Shown: positions 23,685 through 32,401, counted from the first letter of the stretch. The stretch is 35,327 nt of DNA from Pelethousia sp034928145 (GCA_034928145.1 JAYFPE010000014.1:1-35327); one strand, 5' to 3'. Notes: generated by a model from the letters alone, not told the origin. Numbers and translations are program-made.

Positions 23685-23800
23685 CCGGCATAACCGGGAA
23701 AATGGGACGCTATATATATTTTTCTCTTTTTTTAGTGCATATCACCATTGTGGTTATATACGCAAGGAATGGAGAAGCCCGGTTTTCCCGGTCACGCCGG
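23685..23800. other. Candidate replication origin: inverted GC-rich repeats flanking an AT-rich tract
   Basis: Between the primase-helicase and nuclease genes, a 22-23-bp segment at 23685-23706 (CCGGCATAACCGGGAAAA...) recurs in inverted, imperfect form at 23778-23800. Between them is a markedly A+T-rich stretch (23708-23762, with TATATATATT). Repeats around an unwinding-prone tract next to the replicative helicase gene suggest an origin. The terminator function is less likely, as no T tract follows either arm. Confidence 0.4.
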
Positions 23801-23811
23801 TAGCAAATCGG

Positions 23812-25353
23812 TCAGTCAGCGCCCTTTCCCCCTTCGCAGAAGGCAATCCCGTGCCATACGCGACGCTTGGAGAGCTTATCGCGGCTCCGCTTTATGGCCG
23901 GATACCCGGTTTCAATCTCTTTGTTGAAATTGGTCTGAGAAACGGGCTTCATCCCGGCGTTGGCGCAATACTCCCTGTACCGCACGAACAGCTCGTCGCG
24001 CAAGGCCGTGATGCCCTCGGCCACCTCGCAGAAGTCCTCCACGAAGGAAAGTACGCTGTTGCTTTCCACCTTGTACCGGAGCAGCTCCGCGCGGGTCGCC
24101 TCGGTCTCGGAGAAGACATAGCTGTTGGCGATCAACCGCTTCAGCCCGGTCAGCGCCCACATCAGGATGCCGTCGCGCTCCGCCATGAACTTTTCGCGCA
24201 GGTTCGGGTCGCGCTTGCTTTCCGGCACGGCATTTTCGAACCGGATGATGATGAGCCTGCGATAAAACCCGTCGCTGCGATCGCCATAGTTGCGGGGGAT
24301 CTCATTGCAGGAAAACAGCAGCCGGGCGTAGGGCCGGAACGAGAACGGGTCTTTGTTCTTGCGCTCGGCGGTAATATAATCCTCGCCGGTGAGCGCCTTG
24401 AACATACCGTTGTCGTCTATGCTCTTGCTGGGCAGGTCGGCGAAAATGTTGGCCAGCTTGCCGAACAGCTCGGCCTTGTTGAACCGATCGGCGAGGTTCT
24501 GCCACGGGATGTTGCTGACATTTTCGCTGCCGAGCAGAATTTCCTGCACGACCGAAAGCAGCGTCGATTTGCCCGCGTTGGGCGCGCCCACGAACATAAA
24601 CGATTTTTGCGCTTTGTTCACGGGCACGAGGAAGTACCCGAATATCTCCTGCAGCAGGTAAATTTCCTCGTCGCGCAGCGAGCTTTTTAGGAACTTCAAA
24701 AACTGCGGACACTTCGCCTCGGGGCTGTACGTCGCGTTGATCTGCACGGTCGAGAAATACTCGGGGGTGTGCGGCTTGAAGCTATCGTCCAGCACGTTGT
24801 ACAGACCGTTCTTCACGTTGATGATAAAAGCGTTACAGTTGATCTCCCGCACCGGCTTGCGGATGAGCATGCGCCACTGGCCCACGGCATCGTTGATCGC
24901 CGTCATGCTGGCGTAGCGCGGGATCATGAACTCGCGAACCTTGGCCGACGCCCATAAATCCTCGCTCTCGGAATACACGCCGTTTTCATAGCTGAAATAA
25001 CTGCCCGCGCCGTAGAAGGCGTCGACGCTCTCCGCCATGTAGTTGGCGAGCAGCCCCGGCAGGAAACGCAGGCCGCCGCGCTCGGTCGCTTCGTACCAAT
25101 CGGGCAGCTCCGCACCTTCCGTCTCGCGCTTGGTCTCTTTGTTGGCGCGATACGCCTTGTTCAGCTCGCGCTGCACCGCGATCAGCGGCTTCATGGCTCC
25201 GGCCTTGAGGCCGAAATGCTCCCGCATTTCATACTCGATGAACGTCGCCGCCACGACGGGATCGATGTTATAGAGGTAGTCGCGGAGGAATCCCTGCGCT
25301 GCCGTGACATTATCGACAGCGGATTTGGAGACCGTGAGCTCGCCGAGAATACT
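23812..25353 (-). CDS. Phage/plasmid primase-helicase, C-terminal part (P4/D5-type helicase), frameshifted
   Basis: This is the C-terminal ~513 codons of a gene that normally encodes one protein of about 836 aa. It contains the D5_N-like region (DYLYNIDPVVAATFIEYEMR), Walker A (FVGAPNAGKSTLLS), Walker B near NIFADLPSK and the sensor region LLFSCNEIPRNYGDRSDGF. This is the SF3 helicase core of P4-type primases. The frame opens inside the upstream fragment and has no proper start with a Shine-Dalgarno. At 25351-25356 the reading must move by -1 to join the two parts, and no slippery heptamer is present. It is either a true mutation or a sequence error. Confidence 0.8.
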   Translation of the reverse strand, partial: SILGELTVSKSAVDNVTAAQGFLRDYLYNIDPVVAATFIEYEMREHFGLKAGAMKPLIAVQRELNKAYRANKETKRETEGAELPDWYEATERGGLRFLPGLLANYMAESVDAFYGAGSYFSYENGVYSESEDLWASAKVREFMIPRYASMTAINDAVGQWRMLIRKPVREINCNAFIINVKNGLYNVLDDSFKPHTPEYFSTVQINATYSPEAKCPQFLKFLKSSLRDEEIYLLQEIFGYFLVPVNKAQKSFMFVGAPNAGKSTLLSVVQEILLGSENVSNIPWQNLADRFNKAELFGKLANIFADLPSKSIDDNGMFKALTGEDYITAERKNKDPFSFRPYARLLFSCNEIPRNYGDRSDGFYRRLIIIRFENAVPESKRDPNLREKFMAERDGILMWALTGLKRLIANSYVFSETEATRAELLRYKVESNSVLSFVEDFCEVAEGITALRDELFVRYREYCANAGMKPVSQTNFNKEIETGYPAIKRSRDKLSKRRVWHGIAFCEGGKGAD

Positions 25354-26321
25354 CGCAGTTCCTCCACGGAGAGCGGCATATAGCAGAGCGCGGCGGGGGA
25401 TTTGCAGGCGCACGCGTCCGTCCCCAGCTTCGGGCAAGAGAAGCCCTTCTCCGCGATGGTCTTGCAGGTCATGGGCCGGGTGCCGGATTCGAGGAAATGG
25501 TTGATCTTCTCCTGCGTCTCGGCGGCCCTGTACTTCGGGTACTTGGCGGAAAGCTCATGAACGAGCGTGTCGCCGTCCTCGAACACCGCGAGGTTGGTGA
25601 TCATGGCGTACCAATCGTGCTCGCGGAGCGTCGCGGCGTTCTCGGTGCAATGCCGGATGAAGTCGCAGCGGCGGCTTACCAGCGCCAGCCCTTTGCGGGA
25701 ACCCTTGTGCTGCGGCCCGGCAACGGCGACAGGCTCGTCCGCCACGGCGGGGAGCACGGCTTCCAGTTCCGCCTGCGTGTACCTGAGTTCAGGGCTAAAC
25801 TTGACGCATTCCACCATGACCGGCTCCTCCTTGCAATGCAGGAAACCGGGCAGACGCAGCACACGGCTCTCGTTGACACAGGTCTTGTCGCCGGAGAACT
25901 GTGCCGCGAGGCGCTTTTGCACACGGCGGAAGGAAGCGACGTCGGCGTCCTTCACCAGCCAGTAGGTGTGAAGGGACTTCCGGGTTTTAACGATCAGCGA
26001 CGGCGGGAGCGGGAACGCGTCGATCTGCGCCATCTGCTCATTAAAGGACAGATCATCGCACTCCATAAACTGCGCGTTCACGCGGCTGATATCGCTGTCC
26101 TCGTGCCCACCGTAATTGACCACGAAATAGATGCCGCGATTCAGCGCGTTGTGCTTGTGCAGCGTATCCTCGGCCGCATGCACATCGGCGATGGTCGTTT
26201 CGAGCTTCGCGCCCTTGAACGCGCCGGTCTTGCGATCATCGAATACGCGCAGGCATATCTTCTCGCCGGGATCGAAGAACGGGCGCAGGAACTCCTCAAG
26301 CGGGATATTCAGGGTTCTCAT
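25191..26321 (-). CDS. Phage/plasmid primase-helicase, N-terminal primase part, frameshifted
   Basis: The true N-terminal coding part runs from 26321 to about 25353 (323 codons); the rest to the stop at 25191 is out of frame and looks like noise. It resembles the RepB-like primase domain: residues about 70-110 hold GIYFVVNYGGHEDSDI and FMECDDLSF, then KTRKSLHTYWLVKD and SRVLRLPGFLHCKEEP, followed by a helical linker ending LCYMPLSVEELR. The start at 26321 overlaps the upstream stop (ATGA) and has GGAGG upstream. If the break is real, the phage would lack an intact replicative primase-helicase unless both parts cooperate. Confidence 0.78.
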   Translation of the reverse strand: MRTLNIPLEEFLRPFFDPGEKICLRVFDDRKTGAFKGAKLETTIADVHAAEDTLHKHNALNRGIYFVVNYGGHEDSDISRVNAQFMECDDLSFNEQMAQIDAFPLPPSLIVKTRKSLHTYWLVKDADVASFRRVQKRLAAQFSGDKTCVNESRVLRLPGFLHCKEEPVMVECVKFSPELRYTQAELEAVLPAVADEPVAVAGPQHKGSRKGLALVSRRCDFIRHCTENAATLREHDWYAMITNLAVFEDGDTLVHELSAKYPKYRAAETQEKINHFLESGTRPMTCKTIAEKGFSCPKLGTDACACKSPAALCYMPLSVEELRVFSASSRSPNPLSIMSRQRRDSSATTSITSIPSWRRRSSSMKCGSISASRPEP

Positions 26322-26740
26322 ACCGCCTGCACCTCCTCGCAGCATGTGTTGAAATACCGGATGGGGATGCCGCGCTGCTGCGCCTTTTCGATCTCCACCG
26401 CCATACCTCGGCTGACGGTGCTGCCGAATACCCACAGCTCCTTGCACCGGCTCATAAGCACCATGCCCATGAACAGGCCGAGGTCGCGTTGCTCCTGATC
26501 ACCATCATCCATGAACTGCGGAAAATACACATGCGGCGCAATGGGGATGCAGCCCTTGCTGACCGCGAAGCGGCAGTATCGGCGGGCACGGCTTACGTTG
26601 CGCTCGACATCTCCGGCAAAGGGAGAGCAGATGAATACACATGGCCTGAATGTTTTTCTGGCGGCCTGCTCAATGCGGGTGAGCGCCGCGCAGGCTGTGG
26701 GATCGGGGTAGTGCTCGTGGTTGAATATGTTAATGCCCAT
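26318..26740 (-). CDS. DUF4406-like protein (nucleoside deoxyribosyltransferase fold)
   Basis: This is a 140-aa protein. FICSPFAGDVERNVSRARRY, PIAPHVYFPQFMDD and MSRCKELWVFGSTVSRGM are the hallmarks of DUF4406, which shares the fold of nucleoside 2-deoxyribosyltransferases. The polar residues around the first and third motifs suggest nucleotide or nucleoside-sugar binding. The start at 26740 follows TGGAG by 7 bp and overlaps nothing upstream. It is coupled to the primase gene downstream by ATGA. The substrate is unknown; a role in the nucleotide pool is an inference from the fold. Confidence 0.78.
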   Translation of the reverse strand: MGINIFNHEHYPDPTACAALTRIEQAARKTFRPCVFICSPFAGDVERNVSRARRYCRFAVSKGCIPIAPHVYFPQFMDDGDQEQRDLGLFMGMVLMSRCKELWVFGSTVSRGMAVEIEKAQQRGIPIRYFNTCCEEVQAV

Positions 26741-26744
26741 ATTG

Positions 26745-28667
26745 TTACTCCATTTCTGCCATGTTGCCAAAGGTAGGCCCGCAGGCCGCCTCGGCGACGA
26801 TCGGCACGTCGAATTCTGGGAAAGGCTGCGCTTCCATACAGGCTTTTATGAAAGCGACCACCTCGGATACTCTGCCTTCCGGCAGTTCAAAGACCAGCTC
26901 GTCATGAACCTGCAACAAGGGCTTGAGCCACATGCGCTCCGGCAGGCCAGTCAGTATGCGCCCGAGCGCCAGCTTGAGGATGTCGGCGGCGGTGCCTTGG
27001 ATAGGGGTGTTGAGCGCGCACCGCTGGGCGAAGGACTTCTTGCCCCAATCGGATGAGGATATGCCCGGCAGGTAGCGGCGGCGGCCTAAGTGCGTTTGTG
27101 TGTATTTACGGAACTCCGCCCGCTCTTTCACTTCCTCCTGCCATGATGCAAGCTGTGGATAACCCGCCTTGAGATTGTGGATAATGCTCTCACACTCCGA
27201 AAGCGAGGTATCCAAACCCGCTTTGAACTTGAGCGTGCGTTGCAGGCCCTTGGCGAACAACCCGAAGAACACACCGAAATTGCAGTTTTTGGCGATGACG
27301 CGCCGCTCTTTGTAGTGCTCGGCGTGCTTGTCCGCCGCCTGCGCAAACGGGATGCCGTAGATGACCGAGGTTGTCTGCGCATGGATATCGCCGCCCGTGC
27401 GGTAGGTTTCCAGCATCTTTTCATCCCGGCAGTAGAACGCGCCGACGCGCAGTTCAATCTGCGAGAAGTCCAGCGAGAGGAGGATATTGCCCTTGGGCGC
27501 GATGATGGAGCTCCTGACGCCGATCGCATCTCCGTCCGCCCTCGGCATGTTTTGCAGGTTGGGCTTGCGGCTGGCGAAGCGCCCCGTTTCGGTGCCCAGC
27601 GGCAACAGGTCGGGATGGATGCGCCCGGTGGCCGTGTTGATGTGCTGCAGATACCCGTCCAGATAAGTGGACTTGAGCTTGCCCCACCTGCGGTACTCCT
27701 GCACCAGCTCGAACAGCGGCACAAGCTCCGGGCGGTTGTCCCGGCACCACTCGGCCAAGAGGATCATGACCTCATCGTCCGCCGCCTCCTGGTACTTGGC
27801 GGTGGTTTTCAACACCGGCAGCCCGAGGTCGCCAAACAGATAGCTCTTGAAAGCGGATGTGCCCGCGTTCGCGCCGATGTTCACATCGCCGATCAGGAAA
27901 GCGATCTCCTCCCGGAGTTGCTGGAGTCTGCGTTCCGCTTCCGCCTGCTTTTCCAGCATCCGCGCCTGATCGGCCAGCAGGCCGTTGTACTTCATGAGGC
28001 CGCAGTACACGGCTGTGGGGGACTCGATCTCCTCCACGATGAAGCGATGCTTGGGCAGGTAACGGTCAAACCAGCCGTTGAAGAGGTAGTACAGCCGCAG
28101 CGCGTAATCGCTGTCGGCGCAGGCGTAGCGCACGGTTTCCGTGTCCTGCGGGTCAAGCTCATCGAAGAACCGGCCCGCCGTCACTTCCTCGAAGCCGGGC
28201 AGCTCCACGCCGAACAGCTCGGGCACCAAGGTTTTTAGGCCGCTGTCCGACAGCGCCCGGAACTGCGTGTGGTTCTTGAGCGTCATGCGCGCCGCCGCGA
28301 TCGTGTCGTAGCAGGGCGGCTGCACCACGATGCCCAACGCGTAAAGGAACATCGCCTCAAACGCGAGGTTGTGGGCGATCTTAAGAATATTGGGGTTTTC
28401 AAACAGCTCGCGGCGCAAGGCCGCCATGACCGTTTCCGGCGTTTCGACATTCCTGCCGGTGCGATGCCAGAGCGGGATATAGATAGCGCTGTCCTCGGCA
28501 ACCGATAGGCTCACGCCCACGATCACGGATTTGTGCGCATCCAGCGCGGCCTTTTCCTCGCTGCGGTAATCCTCCCGAGGCGCGGTTTCGAAGTCGAACG
28601 CGACAATAGCCGCGCCATGGAGGTACTCGTGTATTTCTTCTGGTACTGTCACGCACCTGTATGGCAT
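26745..28667 (-). CDS. DNA polymerase, family A, with 3'-5' exonuclease
   Basis: This is a 640-aa replicative polymerase. The N-terminal exonuclease has the DEDDy motifs: DFETAP (25-30), KIAHNLAFEAMFL and RYACADSDYALRLYYL. The polymerase domain has motif A (LLSLDFSQIELRVGAFYC), motif B (RRVIAKNCNFGVFFGLFAK) and motif C (LLQVHDELVFELP). There is no 5'-3' exonuclease domain, as is usual for phage enzymes. The start at 28667 has an AGGAG leader; the longer open frame upstream has no support. Confidence 0.95.
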   Translation of the reverse strand: MPYRCVTVPEEIHEYLHGAAIVAFDFETAPREDYRSEEKAALDAHKSVIVGVSLSVAEDSAIYIPLWHRTGRNVETPETVMAALRRELFENPNILKIAHNLAFEAMFLYALGIVVQPPCYDTIAAARMTLKNHTQFRALSDSGLKTLVPELFGVELPGFEEVTAGRFFDELDPQDTETVRYACADSDYALRLYYLFNGWFDRYLPKHRFIVEEIESPTAVYCGLMKYNGLLADQARMLEKQAEAERRLQQLREEIAFLIGDVNIGANAGTSAFKSYLFGDLGLPVLKTTAKYQEAADDEVMILLAEWCRDNRPELVPLFELVQEYRRWGKLKSTYLDGYLQHINTATGRIHPDLLPLGTETGRFASRKPNLQNMPRADGDAIGVRSSIIAPKGNILLSLDFSQIELRVGAFYCRDEKMLETYRTGGDIHAQTTSVIYGIPFAQAADKHAEHYKERRVIAKNCNFGVFFGLFAKGLQRTLKFKAGLDTSLSECESIIHNLKAGYPQLASWQEEVKERAEFRKYTQTHLGRRRYLPGISSSDWGKKSFAQRCALNTPIQGTAADILKLALGRILTGLPERMWLKPLLQVHDELVFELPEGRVSEVVAFIKACMEAQPFPEFDVPIVAEAACGPTFGNMAEME

Positions 28668-28735
28668 ACTATCTGCTCCTGTCTGCCCATGGCCGAGAGG
28701 GAGGGTGTGCCTCCCTCTCGAACCGGGCGGGTTGA

Positions 28736-29482
28736 TTACCGCAAAGGTTCGATGATCTCGCCGGTTTCCGGGTCGATCGCCGGGATATTCTCCACAGGCT
28801 CGTCCACCTCGAAGGCGACGCGCTTGCTGTGGGCCTTCACCTGCTCGGTCAGCGTGGAAATCAATGCGCACTCCTCGGCGTTCAGGTCGCGGTCGGCGCT
28901 GAGCACCGCCTGCGAATACGCGATGCCGTTGGCGCTGGTCGCCTTTTTGAGTGAAAAACGTGTCACGACGGCGTTGGATTTCTTGCCTTTGCCGAGTAGG
29001 CGCTTGATGTAGCGCGTGAATTCCTTAAGGCTGCCGGTGGGCAGGGACAACAGCAACGGGAATATCTCGCCCTCGCGCAGCACATAGATGCGGCGGCGGT
29101 TTTTACACGCCTTGGAGCGGTTTTCGCCGGAGCCGAACCGGTTGTGCGGGCACTTAGCGCAGGAACCGCCGGGCACGCCCTCGCCGGTCACGCCGTCGAA
29201 GCTACCGCACACGGGCGGGTTGTTGGCTCCGGTGTACTTGTCCGTATAGAAGACGAGCAGCGGATGGTGCCACAGGATGACGCCGCTGAACTCCTTGGCC
29301 ATTTCCGGTTCGTCGGCTTCCTCACCGGGCAGCTCGAATACGGTGCTGCCTCCTGCCGGTATCTTGATGCGCTCAAAACTCAAGTTGAGGCCGTCAAGCT
29401 CCTCGGCCATGGCCGCGCTCATATTGAAATCGTGCAGCTTCAGAAAACCGCTGGTCGTGGTTGCGATATCGGTCTTGCTCAT
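28736..29482 (-). CDS. Putative ssDNA-binding protein with a zinc ribbon
   Basis: This is a 248-aa protein. After a beta-rich start (LNLSFERIKIPAGGSTVFEL and EFSGVILWHHPLLVFY), a four-Cys cluster (Cys92, Cys108, Cys111, Cys126) frames CAKCPHNRFGSG and could bind zinc. The C-terminal half has LREGEIFPLLLSLPTGSLKE and an acidic tail (EPVENIPAIDPETGEIIE), like phage single-stranded-DNA-binding proteins. It lies upstream of the polymerase gene. The start at 29482 has a TTGGAGG leader. The role is inferred from context, acidic tail and fold; a direct family name is not certain. Confidence 0.6.
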   Translation of the reverse strand: MSKTDIATTTSGFLKLHDFNMSAAMAEELDGLNLSFERIKIPAGGSTVFELPGEEADEPEMAKEFSGVILWHHPLLVFYTDKYTGANNPPVCGSFDGVTGEGVPGGSCAKCPHNRFGSGENRSKACKNRRRIYVLREGEIFPLLLSLPTGSLKEFTRYIKRLLGKGKKSNAVVTRFSLKKATSANGIAYSQAVLSADRDLNAEECALISTLTEQVKAHSKRVAFEVDEPVENIPAIDPETGEIIEPLR

Positions 29483-29501
29483 GTGTTTTTCCTCCAAATC
29501 T

Positions 29502-29918
29502 TTATTTGACGGCCTTGCGGACGCCGACGGTGGTTTTTTCAAATACGTTGACCAGCCCGATAAGCCAGCCGGGCAACGCGTCGCCGTTTTCCGTGATCTG
29601 CTCCTTTACGAACGCGGACAGGGAGTTGGCGTTGACGGTTTCGTTGATAAGCTCACCGTAGCCCTCGCCGCGCAGTGCGGCGAACAGCTCGTCCTTGCGG
29701 TCGGCAGTGGCTGACGCACGGGTCTTGGTAGTCAGGTAGAACATGGTGCCGCCGCGCGTGAAGTTCTGCGTTTCGGTCTCGGCCATTAGCTCAGACAGGC
29801 GGTAATCCACCTCATCGATCTGGTCGGTGACCTCCTTGAGCGCCTGCTCGGCGTACACCTTGGCCTCCCGCAGCTCGCAGAGCCGGTCGGCCAACTCGAA
29901 CAGCTTTTCACTCGACAC
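29502..29918 (-). CDS. Uncharacterised phage replication-region protein
   Basis: This is a 138-aa protein with a GTG start at 29918 (SSEKLFELADRL), chosen for the GAAGGGGA leader 7 bp upstream; ATG at 29963 is an alternative but overlaps the upstream gene by 56 bp. Residues about 10-55 are coiled coil (LREAKVYAEQALKEVTDQID). The rest has FTRGGTMFYLTTKTRAS and a conserved-looking GWLIGLVNVFEKTTVGVRKA end. The layout resembles small helical proteins beside phage ssDNA-binding genes. No function assigned. Confidence 0.6.
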   Translation of the reverse strand: MSSEKLFELADRLCELREAKVYAEQALKEVTDQIDEVDYRLSELMAETETQNFTRGGTMFYLTTKTRASATADRKDELFAALRGEGYGELINETVNANSLSAFVKEQITENGDALPGWLIGLVNVFEKTTVGVRKAVK

Positions 29919-30192
29919 GGAACCGTCCCCTTCCCGCAAGGCATTGAATGGCCTTTTTTGCATAGGCCAGCCTTTCAAAAGCAAGAGCCATAGCCTCCTC
30001 CGGCGAATCGTCCCGGAAATGGGGCGAGCCGTCGCGTATGCGTTTCAGCTCGGACGCGATGGTCAGGCAGGACTCCTCCACAAGGGAAAGCGCGCAGGTG
30101 ACAGCTTTGATCGCGGCGTTCGAAGCGTCCGCGACATCCTCCCGGAGAGATGGATCGCCTGAAAGCAGGCGTATGGTTTCAAAAAGTCTCAT
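29908..30192 (-). CDS. Uncharacterised small helical protein
   Basis: This is a 94-aa protein, nearly all helix (AALKAVTCALSLVEESC-like, then ASELKRIRDGSPHFRDDSP and ALAFERLAYAKKAIQC). It has a strong GGAGGAAACA leader at 30192, and its 3' end overlaps the next gene by 11 bp. I recognise no family. It lies between the SNF2 helicase and the coiled-coil protein in the early operon. Confidence 0.6.
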   Translation of the reverse strand: MRLFETIRLLSGDPSLREDVADASNAAIKAVTCALSLVEESCLTIASELKRIRDGSPHFRDDSPEEAMALAFERLAYAKKAIQCLAGRGRFRVE

Positions 30193-30201
30193 TGTTTCCT
30201 C

Positions 30202-31650
30202 CTATGGCGCAAACGGGTTCTGCCCGCTGCGGTAATCGTCGACCAGCGCTTTTGCGAGGTCGGCTTTGTTCTTGAGTGCTGTGAGCACCTTTTCGTCTAC
30301 GGTGCCTTTGGCGGTCAGGTAGATGTAGGTGCAGTTGTGTTTCTGCCCGAGGCGATGGATTCTCGCTTTGGTCTGCTCGAAATTGCTCATGGAGTAGTCG
30401 AGCGAGTAGAACACCATGGTGCTCGCGGCGGTGAGCGTGATGCCCAAGCCTGCCGTGGCGATCTGGCCCACGAACACTTGTGTTTCCGGGTCGTTCTGGA
30501 ACGTGGCGATCTGCTCGTCACGATCCTTCACGCCGCCCATGATGAGCGAGTACCGGATGCCCTTTGTTTCCAGCAGCTTGCGGATGGCCTCGATCTCCGG
30601 CACGAACCGAGCGATCACCACCAGCTTTTTGCCCTCCTGCAGCACGTCCTCCACGATATCCTCCAGCGCCGCCTGCTTGGCGGTGCTGATCCGCTGCGGG
30701 GCATTGCCATCGTCGTCACCGATAAATCCGCCCGTGAGCTGGGACAATCGCAGCAGCCGGGTGAGGATGTTGGTAACGGTAACTTCACCTTTTCCAAGCT
30801 CGGCGTAGCTGTCCCGCACCAGATCGCGGTAAATCCGCGTTGCGGCGGGTTCCAGCTCGACATGCCTGATGATATCGGTGGTTTCCGGCAAATCGAGGCA
30901 TTCGGCCTTGGTCGCCCGGTACGCGATGCTGTGTAGCCTGCGCATGAGCTCCGGCTCCATGCTCCGTTTGAGCACCGGGGTGTGGTTGCCGTAGCCCACC
31001 ATATCGAAGTACCGGTTGCGGAATACATAGAAGCTCGGGCCGAAGACCGCCGGATTGAGGAACTTGTACTGGCTGAACACGTCGATGGCCTTGTTGGTGA
31101 TGACCGTCCCCGTAAGCAGCAGCCGGAACTGCGCTTTCGCGCCCAGCCGGTGCAGGGCCTTGGAAGCGGAGATGTTGTGGGTTTTGATCTTATGCCCCTC
31201 GTCCGCGATGATGAGGTCTGCGTCCCACGCCAGAAGCTCCTTTTCCAGCCGCCACGCGCTTTCGTAGTTGACCACCGCCACCTGCAGGGGCGCGCCCCGA
31301 AGGTGCCGCAGGATATCCGCCTTTTTCCCGGCGCTGCCCGTGAGCACCGCCAGCGCGTAGTCAAATCCCGCAAATTTGCGGAACTCCTCCTGCCACACGC
31401 CGAGGATGGAGAGCGGCGCTACCACCAGCATCCGGCGGATTTTCCCGGCCCTGTACAGCGCGCCTGCCACCGCAATGGCGGTCAGGCTCTTGCCGCACCC
31501 CATTTCCATGAGGAGCGCCGCGCCCGTGGACACCGGATCGCTCCGCAGGCCGAGCAGTCCGCAGGCGAACTCGAATGCTTCCACCTGATGCCGGTACGGC
31601 GCAGCCCGGATGGGTAGCCGCATCCCGCTGGCGGCGGCAGGATCAGTCAT
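30202..31650 (-). CDS. SNF2-family DEAD/DEAH helicase
   Basis: This is a 482-aa SF2 ATPase. Walker A is LLMEMGCGKSLTA (47-59), motif II is LIIADEGHKIK (DEGH instead of DEAH), motif III is LLLTGTVITN, and the second RecA lobe has GGVKDRDEQIATFQ, GLGITLTAASTMVFYS and QTKARIHRLGQKH (motifs V and VI, typical of SNF2). Such genes are common in Firmicutes siphophage replication modules and probably assist replication or recombination. The start at 31650 follows GGAGGG. Confidence 0.9.
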   Translation of the reverse strand: MTDPAAASGMRLPIRAAPYRHQVEAFEFACGLLGLRSDPVSTGAALLMEMGCGKSLTAIAVAGALYRAGKIRRMLVVAPLSILGVWQEEFRKFAGFDYALAVLTGSAGKKADILRHLRGAPLQVAVVNYESAWRLEKELLAWDADLIIADEGHKIKTHNISASKALHRLGAKAQFRLLLTGTVITNKAIDVFSQYKFLNPAVFGPSFYVFRNRYFDMVGYGNHTPVLKRSMEPELMRRLHSIAYRATKAECLDLPETTDIIRHVELEPAATRIYRDLVRDSYAELGKGEVTVTNILTRLLRLSQLTGGFIGDDDGNAPQRISTAKQAALEDIVEDVLQEGKKLVVIARFVPEIEAIRKLLETKGIRYSLIMGGVKDRDEQIATFQNDPETQVFVGQIATAGLGITLTAASTMVFYSLDYSMSNFEQTKARIHRLGQKHNCTYIYLTAKGTVDEKVLTALKNKADLAKALVDDYRSGQNPFAP

Positions 31651-31837
31651 CTTCGCCCTCCGCTACCTCTTGGATCGTGAGCGTCCTGACGGTGTTGCCG
31701 GGGACGATCACCATGACGCCGTTCGATTCGCCCAGCAGGCGGCGCAGTACCCTGTCCCACAGGGGCAGCTTGCGGCATCGTACAATGCCGGGGCCTTTCG
31801 CGTTCTTGTCAAGGCTGATCTTCAATCTGTGTTGCAT
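31643..31837 (-). CDS. Uncharacterised small phage protein
   Basis: This 64-aa basic protein begins MQHRLKISLDKNAKGPGIVR and continues with RVLRRLLGESNGVMVIVPGN. It overlaps the start of the SNF2 helicase gene by 8 bp and has an AGAGGTG leader. Its fixed position directly before an SNF2 gene suggests a linked role, but no family is recognised. Confidence 0.65.
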   Translation of the reverse strand: MQHRLKISLDKNAKGPGIVRCRKLPLWDRVLRRLLGESNGVMVIVPGNTVRTLTIQEVAEGEDD

Positions 31838-31914
31838 ATGCTTTTCACCTCTTCCCGAGGGCGGTGTTTTGTGGCCCTCACTGTTAGGTCACGGGAGAGA
31901 TGAAAGTTGCCCCC

Positions 31915-32307
31915 CTACGGCAACACTTTTTTTAATTGCTCAAAAATACGCTGTAGGCGTTTATGGACGGAGGACTTGTTAACCCCTTCCTGTCGGGCAA
32001 TTTCTGCGGCAGGGATGCCTTCGAAAAATACCTTTTTTAGCAACGCCTTCTGCTGCGGCAGAAGGGAATCCATTGCCCGGCGTAGGGCTTCCTGCGTTTC
32101 AGACAGCTCCACTTGAGCGGAAATATCCGTATGCGGGTTTATAAAAACCTCGCCCTCGTAATCCATGGCATTAAGCGAAGCGTGTCGCCGCGTCTCGGTC
32201 TGGTCGTTGTTGTACTCGCGGCGATCCAGGTCGAGAAGGATCGCGCCCCATTCCTCGTCGACCTCCACGTCGACGGCCTCAGTGGCAAATTGGTACTTGA
32301 ATTTCAT
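31915..32307 (-). CDS. Sigma factor-like protein with region 4 HTH
   Basis: This is a 130-aa protein. The N-terminal 60 residues are acidic and have WGAILLDLDRREYNNDQTE, a stretch I recall from short phage sigma-like proteins. The C-terminal ~50 residues (LLPQQKALLKKVFFEGIPA, then EIARQEGVNKSSVHKRLQRI) form a sigma-70 region 4-type helix-turn-helix. It may direct RNA polymerase or act as a transcription regulator of the early operon. Its Shine-Dalgarno (GGAGG) lies in the 3' arm of a stem-loop and is overlapped by a short upstream ORF. Confidence 0.8.
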   Translation of the reverse strand: MKFKYQFATEAVDVEVDEEWGAILLDLDRREYNNDQTETRRHASLNAMDYEGEVFINPHTDISAQVELSETQEALRRAMDSLLPQQKALLKKVFFEGIPAAEIARQEGVNKSSVHKRLQRIFEQLKKVLP

Positions 32308-32380
32308 GTGTCATTCCTCCGTTTTGCGTTTTTGAGTGGGAAAAGCAAAAACGGAGGATTGGCGGCGCTCGTATGCGCAT
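32279..32380 (-). CDS. Possible upstream ORF (33 aa) overlapping the sigma-like gene
   Basis: An ATG at 32380 with an AAAAGGAGCGCC leader opens a 33-codon frame (MRIRAPPILRFCFSHSKTQN...) that runs through the stem-loop and ends at TGA 28 bp inside the sigma-like gene. Its translation would unfold the stem that covers the Shine-Dalgarno of that gene. No protein function is implied; it may act only in cis. Confidence 0.35.
   Translation of the reverse strand: MRIRAPPILRFCFSHSKTQNGGMTHEIQVPICH
32315..32358 (-). promoter_or_regulatory. Stem-loop covering the ribosome-binding site of the sigma-like gene
   Basis: On the minus strand TCCTCCGTTTTTGC (32358-32345) can pair with GCAAAACGGAGGA (32327-32315), with one bulged base and a 17-nt loop. 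The 3' arm contains the GGAGG ribosome-binding site, 8 bp before the ATG at 32307. This would lower translation unless the stem is opened. Confidence 0.55.
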
Positions 32381-32401
32381 GGCGCTCCTTTTGACAGAAA
32401 C

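Noticed and set aside
25340..25365. Primase-helicase junction as a programmed frameshift
   Set aside because: No X XXY YYZ heptamer or stimulatory stem at the junction, unlike the clear site in the tail chaperone gene; a mutation or sequence error is more likely.
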